Positions 9,695-16,933 of a stretch of 49,577 bases of DNA are shown here, one piece after another (the first letter of the stretch is position 1; every line of letters starts with the position of its first letter). The position numbers and the translations under genes are program-made. The DNA is taken from assembly GCA_003168255.1 (NCBI GenBank), contig PMSU01000041.1, forward strand, positions 1-49,577. Direction: 5' to 3'. This DNA is from Actinomycetota bacterium (GTDB lineage Bacteria; Actinomycetota; Actinomycetes; Streptosporangiales; Streptosporangiaceae). Under the pieces are notes generated by a model. That model was not told the origin of the DNA, searched no databases, and saw only the letters and a list, made by a program, of their open reading frames with translations.

Positions 9695-10018
9695 GGTGAC
9701 CCCCACGTGATGGAGTGAAGCTTTCCTGAGAGTCCGCAGGCTGGCCGGCCGAGCACGGGGTAGCTGCCGACGCGCCGCGGACATCTGTCTGCTTACGGGG
9801 GTCACCCGTGTCGCTATTGTGCCACATCGCGTCCGGTGTCCCCCAGCCCGGCCGCCACGCCGGCGGCCGGCAAAGTCAGCGGATAGCTGACGGGACCAGG
9901 CAGCCGATGTAATATTGGGCCCTGTTTTGCCAATCACCGCGTCCCCGCCCGCGGGTATGTAATACTCGGTGACGGGCATTGCCCCTTACCGCGGACTCCC
10001 CGCAGGCTAGGAACAAGA
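9695..10018. other. Divergent intergenic region between malic enzyme and CGNR regulator
   Basis: No gene seen. Two copies of a 13-base direct repeat, ATGTAATATTGGG (9907-9919) and ATGTAATACTCGG (9957-9969), lie exactly 50 bases apart, that is, nearly five helical turns. The first overlaps an inverted pair ATTGG-N11-CCAAT (9914-9934). The TAATAC of the second copy could be a -10 element about 50 bases before the GTG of the CGNR gene. These are the best operator candidates here. Confidence 0.45.
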
Positions 10019-10612
10019 GTGGACCTCAGCACCTACGCTGAACTTGCGGTGCGCCTGGCAAACACTGCCGTGGATGGTGAAGAAGAAACCAGCGGCGGTG
10101 ATGATGGCGACAATATTTCAACCCTGGATGGGCTCCGTGCCCTGCTGACGGACCTCCAGATTCCCCATACCGGGGCAACCCGCAGCGACCTTGCCGCGAT
10201 GCAGGGGCTGCGCATCGAGTTCAGGGAGATTTTCGCGGCATGCGCGGCGGGGAATGGCACCGAAGCCGTTGAGCGGCTGAATGCCCTGCTCATCCAGCAT
10301 CCCGTCCATCCGCAAATCTCCGGCCACGACGGCCAGCCATGGCACGTGCACCTCACGCAAAGCGGCGGCGTCGCGGACAGGTACGCGGCGGGATCGGCCA
10401 TGGGTGTGGCCGGCCTGCTCACGAAACTCGGCGCCGAGCGGCTCGGAGTCTGCCGCGCCGCCTCCTGCCTGGGCGTTTTCATCGACACGAGCACCAATCG
10501 GTCCAGGCGTTACTGCTCTGACCGTTGCGCGTCCAGGGCCAACGTCACCGCCTTCAGGGCGCGCAGGCGGGCCAGTAGTGCGCCCGACGTTCTGCCCACC
10601 GCTGCCGTCTAG
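10019..10612 (+). CDS. CGNR zinc finger transcriptional regulator (ABATE domain)
   Basis: The N-terminal ~140 of 197 residues form the helical ABATE-like region (YAELAVRLANTA, LRALLTDLQ, RIEFREIFAACAAGNGTEAVERLNALL, YAAGSAMGVAGLLTK). The C-terminus is the CGNR zinc finger: GVCRAASCLGVFIDTSTNRSRRYCSDRCASRANVTAFRARRR, with four Cys as C-x4-C...C-x3-C; the name-giving CGNR is CASR here. Such proteins are putative DNA-binding regulators in actinobacteria. The start is GTG 10019, after AGGAA. It stands alone between divergent malic enzyme and a permease on the same strand 283 bases downstream. Target unknown; the direct repeats upstream suggest autoregulation. Confidence 0.88.
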   Translation: MDLSTYAELAVRLANTAVDGEEETSGGDDGDNISTLDGLRALLTDLQIPHTGATRSDLAAMQGLRIEFREIFAACAAGNGTEAVERLNALLIQHPVHPQISGHDGQPWHVHLTQSGGVADRYAAGSAMGVAGLLTKLGAERLGVCRAASCLGVFIDTSTNRSRRYCSDRCASRANVTAFRARRRASSAPDVLPTAAV

Positions 10613-10833
10613 CCGCTACGCAGCCGCAATGGCAAGCGCCCGCGTCTCGCACGGATGGGCCGCGCATCAGCAGGGCTGACATAACTGCTCCCGGCTAGCC
10701 AGATGGCCCGTATGCACCTCGATAGCGCGACACTTCCGCCCGCGATCTGGCGGCCGCGACCTACGTTACGAAAAAGATGCAACTTGACCACTTTTCAGAC
10801 ACGCTAACGATCATTACGATGTTGCCCACTCGC

Positions 10834-10850
10834 ACGCATGTACGCATGTA
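10834..10850. repeat. Short direct repeat in the permease leader
   Basis: ACGCATGT occurs twice back to back just upstream of the APC permease gene, in the 283-base gap 10613-10895. The gap also holds TTGACC (10784-10789) with TAACGA 15 bases later, a weak promoter candidate. Nothing else is seen in the gap. Confidence 0.4.
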
Positions 10851-10895
10851 CGCCTGCACCCGGAATACGCGCACGGACCGAAAGAAGGTTCGGAT

Positions 10896-12581
10896 ATGGC
10901 AACGGTAACCAGCACCAGACCAGCGGATGTTGGTCTCAAACGGGAGATGGGGCTGATCGGCGCCACCTGGGCGTCCGAGACTTCGATTATCGGCTCCGGC
11001 TGGCTGTTCGGCGCGTACTTCGCCGCCCAGGCGGTCGGATCGGCTGCGCTGATCTGCTGGGTCATCGGCGGCGTTTGCGTCCTGGTGCTGGCCCTCGTCC
11101 ACGCCGAACTGGGCGGTATGTACCCGGTGGCCGGCGGGACCGCGAGATTCCCGCACTTCGCGTTCGGGAGCGTGGCCGGCATCTCGTTCGGCTTCTTCTC
11201 CTGGCTCCAGGCGGTCGCGGTGGCGCCGATCGAGTGCTTCGCGGTGATGCAGTACGGGTCGTACTACTGGCATGGCCTCTACAACTCGACCAAGTCGAAC
11301 GTCACAGGGCTCGGCTTCGTGATGACGATCATCTTGATGGCGATCTTCACCGCGATCAACTTCCTCGCCATGCGGCTGTTCGCTCGGGTCAACAACGTCA
11401 TCACCTGGTGGAAGGTCGCGATCCCGGTCCTGGCCATCATCGTGCTGGCGTTCAAGTGGCACAGCGGCAACTTCAGCGCCGGGGGCGGCTTCATTCCCAA
11501 GGGGGTCACCTGGAAAGACATATTCGCGGCGATTCCCGGGGCGGGCATCGTATTCGCCTACCTGGGCTTCGAGCAGGCGGACCAGCTCGCCGGCGAGATC
11601 AAGAACCCGCAGCGCAACCTGCCGCGAGCGATCATGCTGGCCATCGGGATCGGCACCGTGATCTACATCCTGCTCCAGGTCGTGTTCATCGCCGCGATGG
11701 ACCCCAGCCTGCTCGCGCACGGCGGCTTTGGCGCCATCGCCTGCCCGGCCACGGGGCACTGTGCCACCAACGTCTCGCAGGTCGTTGACGGGCCGTTCGC
11801 CGCCGTGGCCGGCCTGGCCGGGATCGGGACGCTGGCGATCATCCTGCGGCTCGACGCGTTCATCTCCCCGTTCGGCACCGGGCTGATGTACGAGACCTCG
11901 ACCTCTCGGGTTGGCTACGGCCTGGCTCGCAACCGCTACTTCCCGCAGGTCTTCCAGAAGACCGACTCCAACGGCGTGCCCTGGATCAGCCTGATCCTGG
12001 CGTTCGTGCTCGGCCTGGTGTTCCTGCTGCCGTTCCCCAGCTGGCACTCCCTGGTCGGCCTGGTGACCAGCGCGAGCGTGCTGATGTACGCGGCAGCACC
12101 GCTGTCCCTGGGCGCGTTCCGCAGGCAGGTGCCTGAGGCCGACCGGCCGTACCGGATGCCCGGCGCGGTCGTGCTGGCGCCGCTCGCGTTCGTCATCGCC
12201 AACATGATCATCTACTGGTCGGGCTTCATCGTCGTCTGGAAGCTCGCCATCTGCCTCGTGATCGGCTACGTGGTGATCGGCATCTTCATGGCGTTCGATC
12301 CGCTCCGGCCGAAGCTGAACTGGAGGTCGGCGCAATGGCTGCCCGTCTACCTGCTCGGGATGGGCGCCATCTCCTGGATGGGCAACTTCAGCGGCAGTTC
12401 GGTAGCCCTGGTGGCGCCTAAGAACACCGGGGACATCCCGTTCTGGTGGGACATGCTGGTCGTCGCCGGGTTCTCCGTGTTCATCTACTTCTGGGCCATG
12501 GCCGTCCGGCTGCCCAGAAACGAGATGATGGAGCTGGTCGGGAGCCAGTCCGGGACTGAGCCGGATCCCGCCGTGCACTGA
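10896..12581 (+). CDS. APC superfamily permease (amino acid/polyamine transporter)
   Basis: A 561-residue integral membrane protein with about 12 or more hydrophobic helices. The first helix has the APC signature (MGLIGATWASETSIIGSGWLFGAYFAAQAVG, with the glycine-rich GSGW unwound segment), TM2 runs into ELGGMYPVAGGTARFPHFAFG, and TM6 has IVFAYLGFEQADQLAGEIKNPQRNLPRAI, all typical of APC amino acid permeases. The loop before TM7 includes two Cys (CPATGHC). The C-terminus is cytosolic and hydrophilic. The start is ATG 10896 with AAGAAGG upstream. A strong hairpin follows the gene, so it is probably monocistronic. The substrate cannot be told from sequence alone. Confidence 0.9.
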   Translation: MATVTSTRPADVGLKREMGLIGATWASETSIIGSGWLFGAYFAAQAVGSAALICWVIGGVCVLVLALVHAELGGMYPVAGGTARFPHFAFGSVAGISFGFFSWLQAVAVAPIECFAVMQYGSYYWHGLYNSTKSNVTGLGFVMTIILMAIFTAINFLAMRLFARVNNVITWWKVAIPVLAIIVLAFKWHSGNFSAGGGFIPKGVTWKDIFAAIPGAGIVFAYLGFEQADQLAGEIKNPQRNLPRAIMLAIGIGTVIYILLQVVFIAAMDPSLLAHGGFGAIACPATGHCATNVSQVVDGPFAAVAGLAGIGTLAIILRLDAFISPFGTGLMYETSTSRVGYGLARNRYFPQVFQKTDSNGVPWISLILAFVLGLVFLLPFPSWHSLVGLVTSASVLMYAAAPLSLGAFRRQVPEADRPYRMPGAVVLAPLAFVIANMIIYWSGFIVVWKLAICLVIGYVVIGIFMAFDPLRPKLNWRSAQWLPVYLLGMGAISWMGNFSGSSVALVAPKNTGDIPFWWDMLVVAGFSVFIYFWAMAVRLPRNEMMELVGSQSGTEPDPAVH

Positions 12582-12600
12582 CCCGGTCCGAAACGCCGGC

Positions 12601-12638
12601 CGCAGGGCCCCTCCGATGATCGTCGGAGGGGCCCTGCG
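12601..12638. terminator. Perfect 16-bp stem, bidirectional terminator
   Basis: The arms at 12601-12616 and 12623-12638 are perfectly complementary around a 6-base loop. It lies between the converging permease and sodX genes, 19 bases after the permease stop and directly abutting the sodX stop. There is no long T-tract, which is usual in high-GC actinobacteria. Confidence 0.88.
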
Positions 12639-12947
12639 TCATTCCCGGTGAGCCCGGCGATACCGCAACAGCACGCGGCCCTGGATCGCAGCGGGTGACA
12701 CCGGGCCAAAGGTGCGGCTGTCTACCGCAGCGCCGTTCGGACTATCCGATTCAAGCCACCAGCCGCCGGGCTCCAGCCGCTGCGCACGCTTCACCAGCAG
12801 CAGCGTGGGCCGGGACGGATGCCAGGCGACGACTACCTGGCCGGGGTGGATCCGCCGGGTCCGGCGCACGAGCAGCCAGTCGCCAGGATGCAGCGTCGGT
12901 TCCATGGATCGCTCGGCGACGGCAACACGGAGCAGCGGCCAGCGCAT
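12639..12947 (-). CDS. sodX: Nickel-type superoxide dismutase maturation protease (S26 signal peptidase family)
   Basis: A 102-residue S26-type protease. The catalytic Ser lies in VAERSMEPTLHPGDWLLVRR and the Lys in RPTLLLVKRAQRLE; the closing GPVSPAAIQGRVLLRYRR is the usual SodX/LexA-like end. It has no membrane anchor, unlike true leader peptidases. The divergent neighbour is sodN, whose product must be trimmed to expose His1 of the Ni hook, so this is its processing enzyme (family knowledge plus context). The start is ATG 12947 with GAGGAGGGA just upstream; longer frames overlap the sodN promoter. Confidence 0.92.
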   Translation of the reverse strand: MRWPLLRVAVAERSMEPTLHPGDWLLVRRTRRIHPGQVVVAWHPSRPTLLLVKRAQRLEPGGWWLESDSPNGAAVDSRTFGPVSPAAIQGRVLLRYRRAHRE

Positions 12948-13030
12948 GCATCCCTCCTCGGCGAGTTCTCCGGCGTGCGGGGTAGGGTCGGAACCTGCAC
13001 CCAATGATCCGCTACGAAAGAAGGGGAGCG

Positions 13031-13435
13031 ATGAGGCTTTCACGTCTCCTCGAGCCAAAGACCACCGCGTACGCTCACTGCGACCTGCCCTGCGGCGTCT
13101 ACGACCCCGCTCAGGCCAGGATCGAGGCAGAATCCATCAAGGGCATCGCGGAGAAATACCAGGCGAACGAGGACCCCGAGTTCCGCACCCGGGCCGTACT
13201 GATCAAGGAGCAGCGGTCGGAGCTGGTCAAGCACCACCTGTGGGTGCTGTGGACCGACTACTTCAAGCCGCCGCACTTCGAGAAGTACCCGCAGCTGAAC
13301 GAACTCTTCAACGCGGCGACCAAGCTGGCCGGGGCGGCAGGCACCAAGGGCAGCACCTCGGTGGACAAGGCCGACGAGCTGCTCGCCAAGATCGACGAGA
13401 TCGCCAAGATCTTCTGGGAGACCAAGCAGGGCTGA
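13031..13435 (+). CDS. sodN: Nickel superoxide dismutase
   Basis: A 134-residue precursor with a 15-residue leader (MRLSRLLEPKTTAYA), then the Ni hook HCDLPCGVYDP. His16, Cys17 and Cys21 become His1, Cys2 and Cys6 of the mature enzyme and bind Ni. The helical remainder (PAQARIEAESIKGIAEKY, HHLWVLWTDYFKPPHFEKYPQL) is typical of the hexameric enzyme that disproportionates superoxide in the cytosol. The start ATG 13031 follows AAGGGGAG. The 83-base gap to divergent sodX must hold both promoters; expression is usually nickel-dependent through Nur, but I could not recognise a Nur box. Confidence 0.97.
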   Translation: MRLSRLLEPKTTAYAHCDLPCGVYDPAQARIEAESIKGIAEKYQANEDPEFRTRAVLIKEQRSELVKHHLWVLWTDYFKPPHFEKYPQLNELFNAATKLAGAAGTKGSTSVDKADELLAKIDEIAKIFWETKQG

Positions 13436-13465
13436 GCTGGCCCGGACTCTGGGGCGTAAGACACA

Positions 13466-13515
13466 TAGCAGTCCGGATTGCCGGCCGCGATGGGCCACGG
13501 CAATCCGGACTGCTA
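13466..13515 (+). terminator. Perfect 18-bp stem-loop terminator after sodN
   Basis: The arms at 13466-13483 and 13498-13515 are perfectly complementary with a 14-base loop and are followed by ctttctt. It begins 31 bases after the sodN stop and accounts for the 201-base gap before the anti-sigma gene. Confidence 0.9.
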
Positions 13516-13636
13516 CTTTCTTGCCTGCGAGGTTGGCGCAGCGCCGGCCGCCGGCAGCGCGCCGTGTCCGTCTCGTCGCCGCCGGGCGGTAGGTTGCAAT
13601 CAGGACCAGCGAGCATGGGGTCGGCGAAGGAGTGAT

Positions 13637-14083
13637 GTGACCGAAGAGAGCACACCGTGGGCATCCACGCCCGGAACCGGCACGCTGCCGCCACCCAAGG
13701 CGCGTGACCAGGTAACCATCAAGATGCCTGCCGAGGGCGCCTACCTGTCGGTGCTGCGTACCGCCACCGCCGGCCTGGCCGCGCGCCTTGATTTCACGCT
13801 GGACGAGATAGAGGACCTGCGGATCGCGGTGGACGAGGCCTGCGCCATGCTGCTAGCGCAGGCCGAAGCGGGCACCAGCCTGGAGTGTGATTTCACGCTG
13901 AGCCCGGACACGATGACCATCGCCGTGTCGGCAGAGTCCACGCTGGGACGGCCGCCGGCCAAAGATACGTTCGCCTGGACGGTCCTGTCCGCCCTGGCGG
14001 GAAGCGTCGACTCCCACGTCGGCCCCGGTGACAGGGTCACCATCGTGCTGCGTAAGAGCCGCGGGCACGCGGGGTCGGGGTGA
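13637..14083 (+). CDS. RsbW-like anti-sigma factor (GHKL ATPase)
   Basis: A 148-residue GHKL-fold protein. VTIKMPAEGAYLSVLRTATAGLAARLDFTLDEIEDLRIAVDEACAMLL is the start of the domain and PGDRVTIVLRKS the end. The N-box has DEACAMLL, without the classical metal-binding Asn, as in many actinobacterial relatives, so kinase activity is uncertain. The GTG start at 13637 follows GAAGGAG. Its last bases overlap the sigma factor start (GTGA), so the two proteins are made together, as expected for a sigma factor and its antagonist. Confidence 0.88.
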   Translation: MTEESTPWASTPGTGTLPPPKARDQVTIKMPAEGAYLSVLRTATAGLAARLDFTLDEIEDLRIAVDEACAMLLAQAEAGTSLECDFTLSPDTMTIAVSAESTLGRPPAKDTFAWTVLSALAGSVDSHVGPGDRVTIVLRKSRGHAGSG

Positions 14084-14946
14084 CCGAGGAGGCCAGGGTT
14101 CCGCTGCCCAGCGAACCCGAGATCCGGTCCGCCGATGTCGACGTCGCGGATGCCCCTGCGGTTACGGTCGTCAGGTCCTCGCACGCGGAGGCCGACCGGG
14201 CACGGGCGCGGGGTCTGTTCGAGCAGCTAGTAGTGCTCGACAACGACGATCCGGAACGGCTCAGGCTCCGCGGCGAGCTGGTCGAGCTGCACCTGCCGCT
14301 CGTCGAGTACCTGGCGAGGCGGTTCCGCAACCGGGGTGAATGGCTCGACGACCTCACCCAGGTGGCCACGATCGGGTTGATCAAGTCCATCGACCGGTTC
14401 GATCTGTCCCGCGGCGTCGAGTTCTCCACTTACGCGACGCCGACCATAGTCGGCGAGATCAAGCGGCATTTCCGCGACAAGGGGTGGGCGGTCCGGGTAC
14501 CGCGGCGGCTTCAGGAGCTGAAGCTCGCGCTCACCAAGGCCATCGGTGACCTGGCCCAGCGCGAGGGCCGCGCGCCGACCGTGGCCGAGCTCGCCGCGCA
14601 TCTACAGATGAGCGACGAGGACGTGCTGGAGGGCCTCGAGTCGGCCAACGCGTACTCTACGGTGTCGCTCGACGCCCCTGATTCGGGTGACGATGACGCG
14701 CCGGCCGTGGCCGAGTCCCTGGGCATGGTGGACGACGCGCTGGAGGGCGTGGAGTACCGGGAGTCGCTCAAGCCGCTGCTCGAGCGCCTGCCACCGCGGG
14801 AGAAGCGAATCCTGCTGCTCCGGTTCTTTGGGAACATGACGCAGTCGCAGATAGCGGCCGAGCTCGGGATATCGCAGATGCACGTGTCCAGGCTGCTTGC
14901 CCGGACGCTGGCACAGCTCCGCGAGGGCCTGACCGAGGACGATTGA
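14080..14946 (+). CDS. RNA polymerase sigma factor, SigF/SigB subfamily (group 3)
   Basis: A 288-residue sigma factor with regions 2, 3 and 4 and no region 1.1. Region 2 reads LVEYLARRFRNRGEWLDDLTQVATIGLIKSIDRFDLSRGVEFSTYA, region 3 WAVRVPRRLQELKLALTKA, and region 4 LPPREKRILLLRFFGNMTQSQIAAELGISQMHVSRLLARTL. The pattern PTIVGEIKRHFRDKGW is typical of SigB/SigF/SigG proteins, which direct general stress or developmental genes. It is translationally coupled to the RsbW-like gene and is probably held inactive by it. No anti-anti-sigma factor is present in the window. The GTG start is fixed by the overlap. Confidence 0.94.
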   Translation: MTEEARVPLPSEPEIRSADVDVADAPAVTVVRSSHAEADRARARGLFEQLVVLDNDDPERLRLRGELVELHLPLVEYLARRFRNRGEWLDDLTQVATIGLIKSIDRFDLSRGVEFSTYATPTIVGEIKRHFRDKGWAVRVPRRLQELKLALTKAIGDLAQREGRAPTVAELAAHLQMSDEDVLEGLESANAYSTVSLDAPDSGDDDAPAVAESLGMVDDALEGVEYRESLKPLLERLPPREKRILLLRFFGNMTQSQIAAELGISQMHVSRLLARTLAQLREGLTEDD

Positions 14947-14957
14947 CCCGGGCGCGC

Positions 14958-15359
14958 TTATCCGGTCCGGGGCGGCGTGCTCGACCGGCGGCCGAACGCG
15001 TTCAGGCTCTGCGGCAGCAGCAGCGTGACAAACCCGGCGACGGCGAGCGCCACAGCGGGTCCGCCCCACTCGTACCGGTGGCTCTGTAGCAGGTAGATGC
15101 CCGTGATGAGGGTAAAGAGCTGGATGAGCATGGCGGGCGTCCAGCTCCACGAACGCGCCCGAGCCAGCCCCACGGCGACGACGGCTAGCGCCACCGCGGT
15201 ACCGAACCCGATCGCCGTCAGCGCGATGCCGCTGCCGAACTCGTAGGACTTGCCGTCGGCCGTGTCCACCGCCGACAGCACGGACGCGATGCACACCCCG
15301 GCCGCCTCGACCGCCTGGGCCGCTGACGCACCGAACAGGACGAAAGGACGATCCCGCAT
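14958..15359 (-). CDS. Small four-helix membrane protein
   Basis: A 133-residue integral membrane protein with four hydrophobic segments (FGASAAQAVEAAGVCIASVLSAV, IALTAIGFGTAVALAVVAVGLA, AMLIQLFTLITGIYLL, GGPAVALAVAGFVTLLL) and a basic tail. The sequence resembles actinobacterial integral membrane proteins of unknown function located near lipid kinase or sigma genes. ATG 15359 is chosen because GGAAGGAAGG lies upstream. It is divergent from the lipid-kinase-like gene with only 36 bases between starts. Function not known. Confidence 0.75.
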   Translation of the reverse strand: MRDRPFVLFGASAAQAVEAAGVCIASVLSAVDTADGKSYEFGSGIALTAIGFGTAVALAVVAVGLARARSWSWTPAMLIQLFTLITGIYLLQSHRYEWGGPAVALAVAGFVTLLLPQSLNAFGRRSSTPPRTG

Positions 15360-15395
15360 GTTTCGCCTTCCTTCCGGCATGGCTACCCTAAGCGC

Positions 15396-16331
15396 GTGCG
15401 CGCGCTACTGATCGTTAACCCCCAGGCCACCTCCACGACCCAGCTACGCCGGGATGTGATCGTGAGCGCGCTGGCGTCCGAGATCGACCTAGAGGTCGTG
15501 GAGACACGCTACCGGGGCCACGCGGGCGCGCTCGCGTCGGGCGCGGTAAGCCAGGGCCTCGACCTGGTCCTCACCCTCGGCGGTGACGGCACGGTGAACG
15601 AGGTCGTCAATGGCCTCCTCCAGTCGCCGGACGCAAAGCCGCCGGGCGAACTGCCTGCGCTTGCCCCCATTCCCGGCGGGAATGGGAACGTGTTCATCCG
15701 CGCGCTCGGGCTGCCGGCGGATCCGATCGACGCGACCGGCCACATTCTCGCGGCCATATCCCGCGGGCAGACCCGCAGCATCAGCCTCGGGCTGGCCGGC
15801 GACCGGTACTTTACATTCTGCGCCGGGCTCGGGCTTGACGCCGAGGTGATACGGGCCATGGAGGGAATGCGGGCGGCCGGCCGCAGAGCGTCGGACGCGC
15901 TCTACGTGCGGACAACATTCCGCCAGTACTACTCCATGACCGACCGGCGGCATCCCGCGCTGATGGTGGAGCGACCTGGCCAAGCCCCGGTCGGGCCCGT
16001 GTTCCTCGGCGTGGTCGCCAATACGGCGCCATGGACCTACCTGGGCCAACGCTCGGTCAGCCCGAGCCCGCTGGCGAGTTTTGACTCCGGGCTTGACGTG
16101 TTCGGACTTCGCAGGCTGCGCACTGTTTCTACGCTGAACGTGATACGCCAGATGCTGTCCGTTAGAGATATTCCGCCGAACGGACGCCACGTACTCAGCC
16201 TGCATGACCAGCCTGAGCTCACGCTGCGTTCCGTCCGGCCGATGGCCTTGCAGGTGGACGGAGAGTACGTGGGCGAGCACGAATGTATGGTTTTCCGCTC
16301 GGTACCGCATGCGCTGCGGGTAATCTGCTGA
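15396..16331 (+). CDS. Diacylglycerol/lipid kinase family protein (DAGK catalytic domain)
   Basis: A 311-residue protein of the DagK/YegS/sphingosine-kinase fold. It starts RALLIVNPQATS, has the nucleotide-binding LGGDGTVNEVVNGLL and the PGGNGNVFIRALGLP substrate loop, and ends with the beta-rich YegS C-domain (LQVDGEYVGEHECMVFRSVPHALRVIC). The usual middle motif is GT(A/G)N; here it is GGNGNVF. It probably phosphorylates a membrane lipid at the inner leaflet (family knowledge). The GTG start at 15396 fits the homology. Confidence 0.88.
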   Translation: MRALLIVNPQATSTTQLRRDVIVSALASEIDLEVVETRYRGHAGALASGAVSQGLDLVLTLGGDGTVNEVVNGLLQSPDAKPPGELPALAPIPGGNGNVFIRALGLPADPIDATGHILAAISRGQTRSISLGLAGDRYFTFCAGLGLDAEVIRAMEGMRAAGRRASDALYVRTTFRQYYSMTDRRHPALMVERPGQAPVGPVFLGVVANTAPWTYLGQRSVSPSPLASFDSGLDVFGLRRLRTVSTLNVIRQMLSVRDIPPNGRHVLSLHDQPELTLRSVRPMALQVDGEYVGEHECMVFRSVPHALRVIC

Positions 16332-16675
16332 GCGCGTAACGGGGACGTTTCCGGGCTGTGACGTATCTGACATCGAAATCACGCCCCAACCTTGACCGAA
16401 TCTCTTGCGCCTGCTACGTCAGTTTTGAAAGAGTAGAAGCGATGCATCGCGAGAGGATGCCCGTGCCGCGCAACTCGGCATGAGGGGTCCGGGGTAGCAC
16501 CGAAGTGGCGCCGGTTTTGCCGGAGTCACGCGGGGCAATTGCTCCGAAAATCTACGTGCATCACAGCCGGGAACTTCACGTGTCCCGACATATGGCCTAG
16601 CTCGTGAAAATCTTCACAAGACCGGAACAAGGCAGCGAGTCCGACCAAGACCCGCGGCGAAGAGGAGTGGACAGC
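16332..16675. other. 344-base leader region upstream of whiB1
   Basis: No gene seen. It holds the CRP-like palindrome described separately and a further inverted pair ACGTG-N16-CACGT (about 16553-16580). A long regulated leader is normal for whiB1. I could not assign -35/-10 elements with confidence; TATGGC near 16590 is a weak candidate. Confidence 0.5.
16603..16618. promoter_or_regulatory. CRP-like palindrome upstream of whiB1
   Basis: GTGA-AAATCT-TCAC (16604-16617) is a perfect 4+4 inverted repeat with the 6-base spacing of the CRP consensus TGTGA-N6-TCACA; the right arm extends to TCACA. It is centred about 65 bases before the whiB1 ATG. In M. tuberculosis whiB1 is controlled by the CRP homologue Rv3676 (established knowledge), so conserved cAMP/CRP control is inferred. 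Confidence 0.6.
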
Positions 16676-16930
16676 ATGGACTGGCGCCACCACGCCGCCT
16701 GCCAAGACGTGGATCCCGAGCTCTTCTTTCCCATCGGTAACACCGGGCCCGCGCTACTCCAGATAGACGAGGCCAAACAGGTATGCCGGCGCTGCCCGGT
16801 GATGGAACTGTGCCTGGAGTGGGCCATAGAGAGTGGCCAGGACGCCGGCGTCTGGGGCGGGATGAGTGAGGACGAGCGCCGCACTCTCAAGCGGCGCACA
16901 AGCAGGATCAGGGCCCGCGCGCACGTCTGA
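16676..16930 (+). CDS. whiB1: WhiB family iron-sulfur regulator WhiB1/WblE
   Basis: An 84-residue protein nearly collinear with M. tuberculosis WhiB1. It has Cys9, Cys37, Cys40 and Cys46 as [4Fe-4S] ligands (HHAACQD; VCRRCPVMELC), the GVWGG turn with GMSEDERRTLKRR, and a basic tail. WhiB1 is a nitric-oxide-sensitive, essential regulator that binds the primary sigma factor. ATG 16676 is chosen over an in-frame GTG 24 codons upstream because it gives the conserved MDWRHHAAC start and follows AGAGGAG. The upstream GTG is the left arm of the CRP-like site. Confidence 0.97.
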   Translation: MDWRHHAACQDVDPELFFPIGNTGPALLQIDEAKQVCRRCPVMELCLEWAIESGQDAGVWGGMSEDERRTLKRRTSRIRARAHV

Positions 16931-16933
16931 CGC

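Noticed and set aside
8780..9718. A 312-codon plus-strand frame opposite malic enzyme
   Set aside because: Arg/Gly/Val-rich composition with no motif; malic enzyme on the other strand is certain.
10761..12578. A 605-codon open frame on the minus strand opposite the APC permease
   Set aside because: It is rich in His, Arg, Asp, Glu and Gln with no recognisable domain, which is the usual antisense shadow of a high-G+C membrane protein gene. The permease frame has clear family motifs and a ribosome site.
12948..13030. Nur box in the sodN/sodX gap
   Set aside because: No TTGCAA-type dyad was recognisable in the 83 bases.
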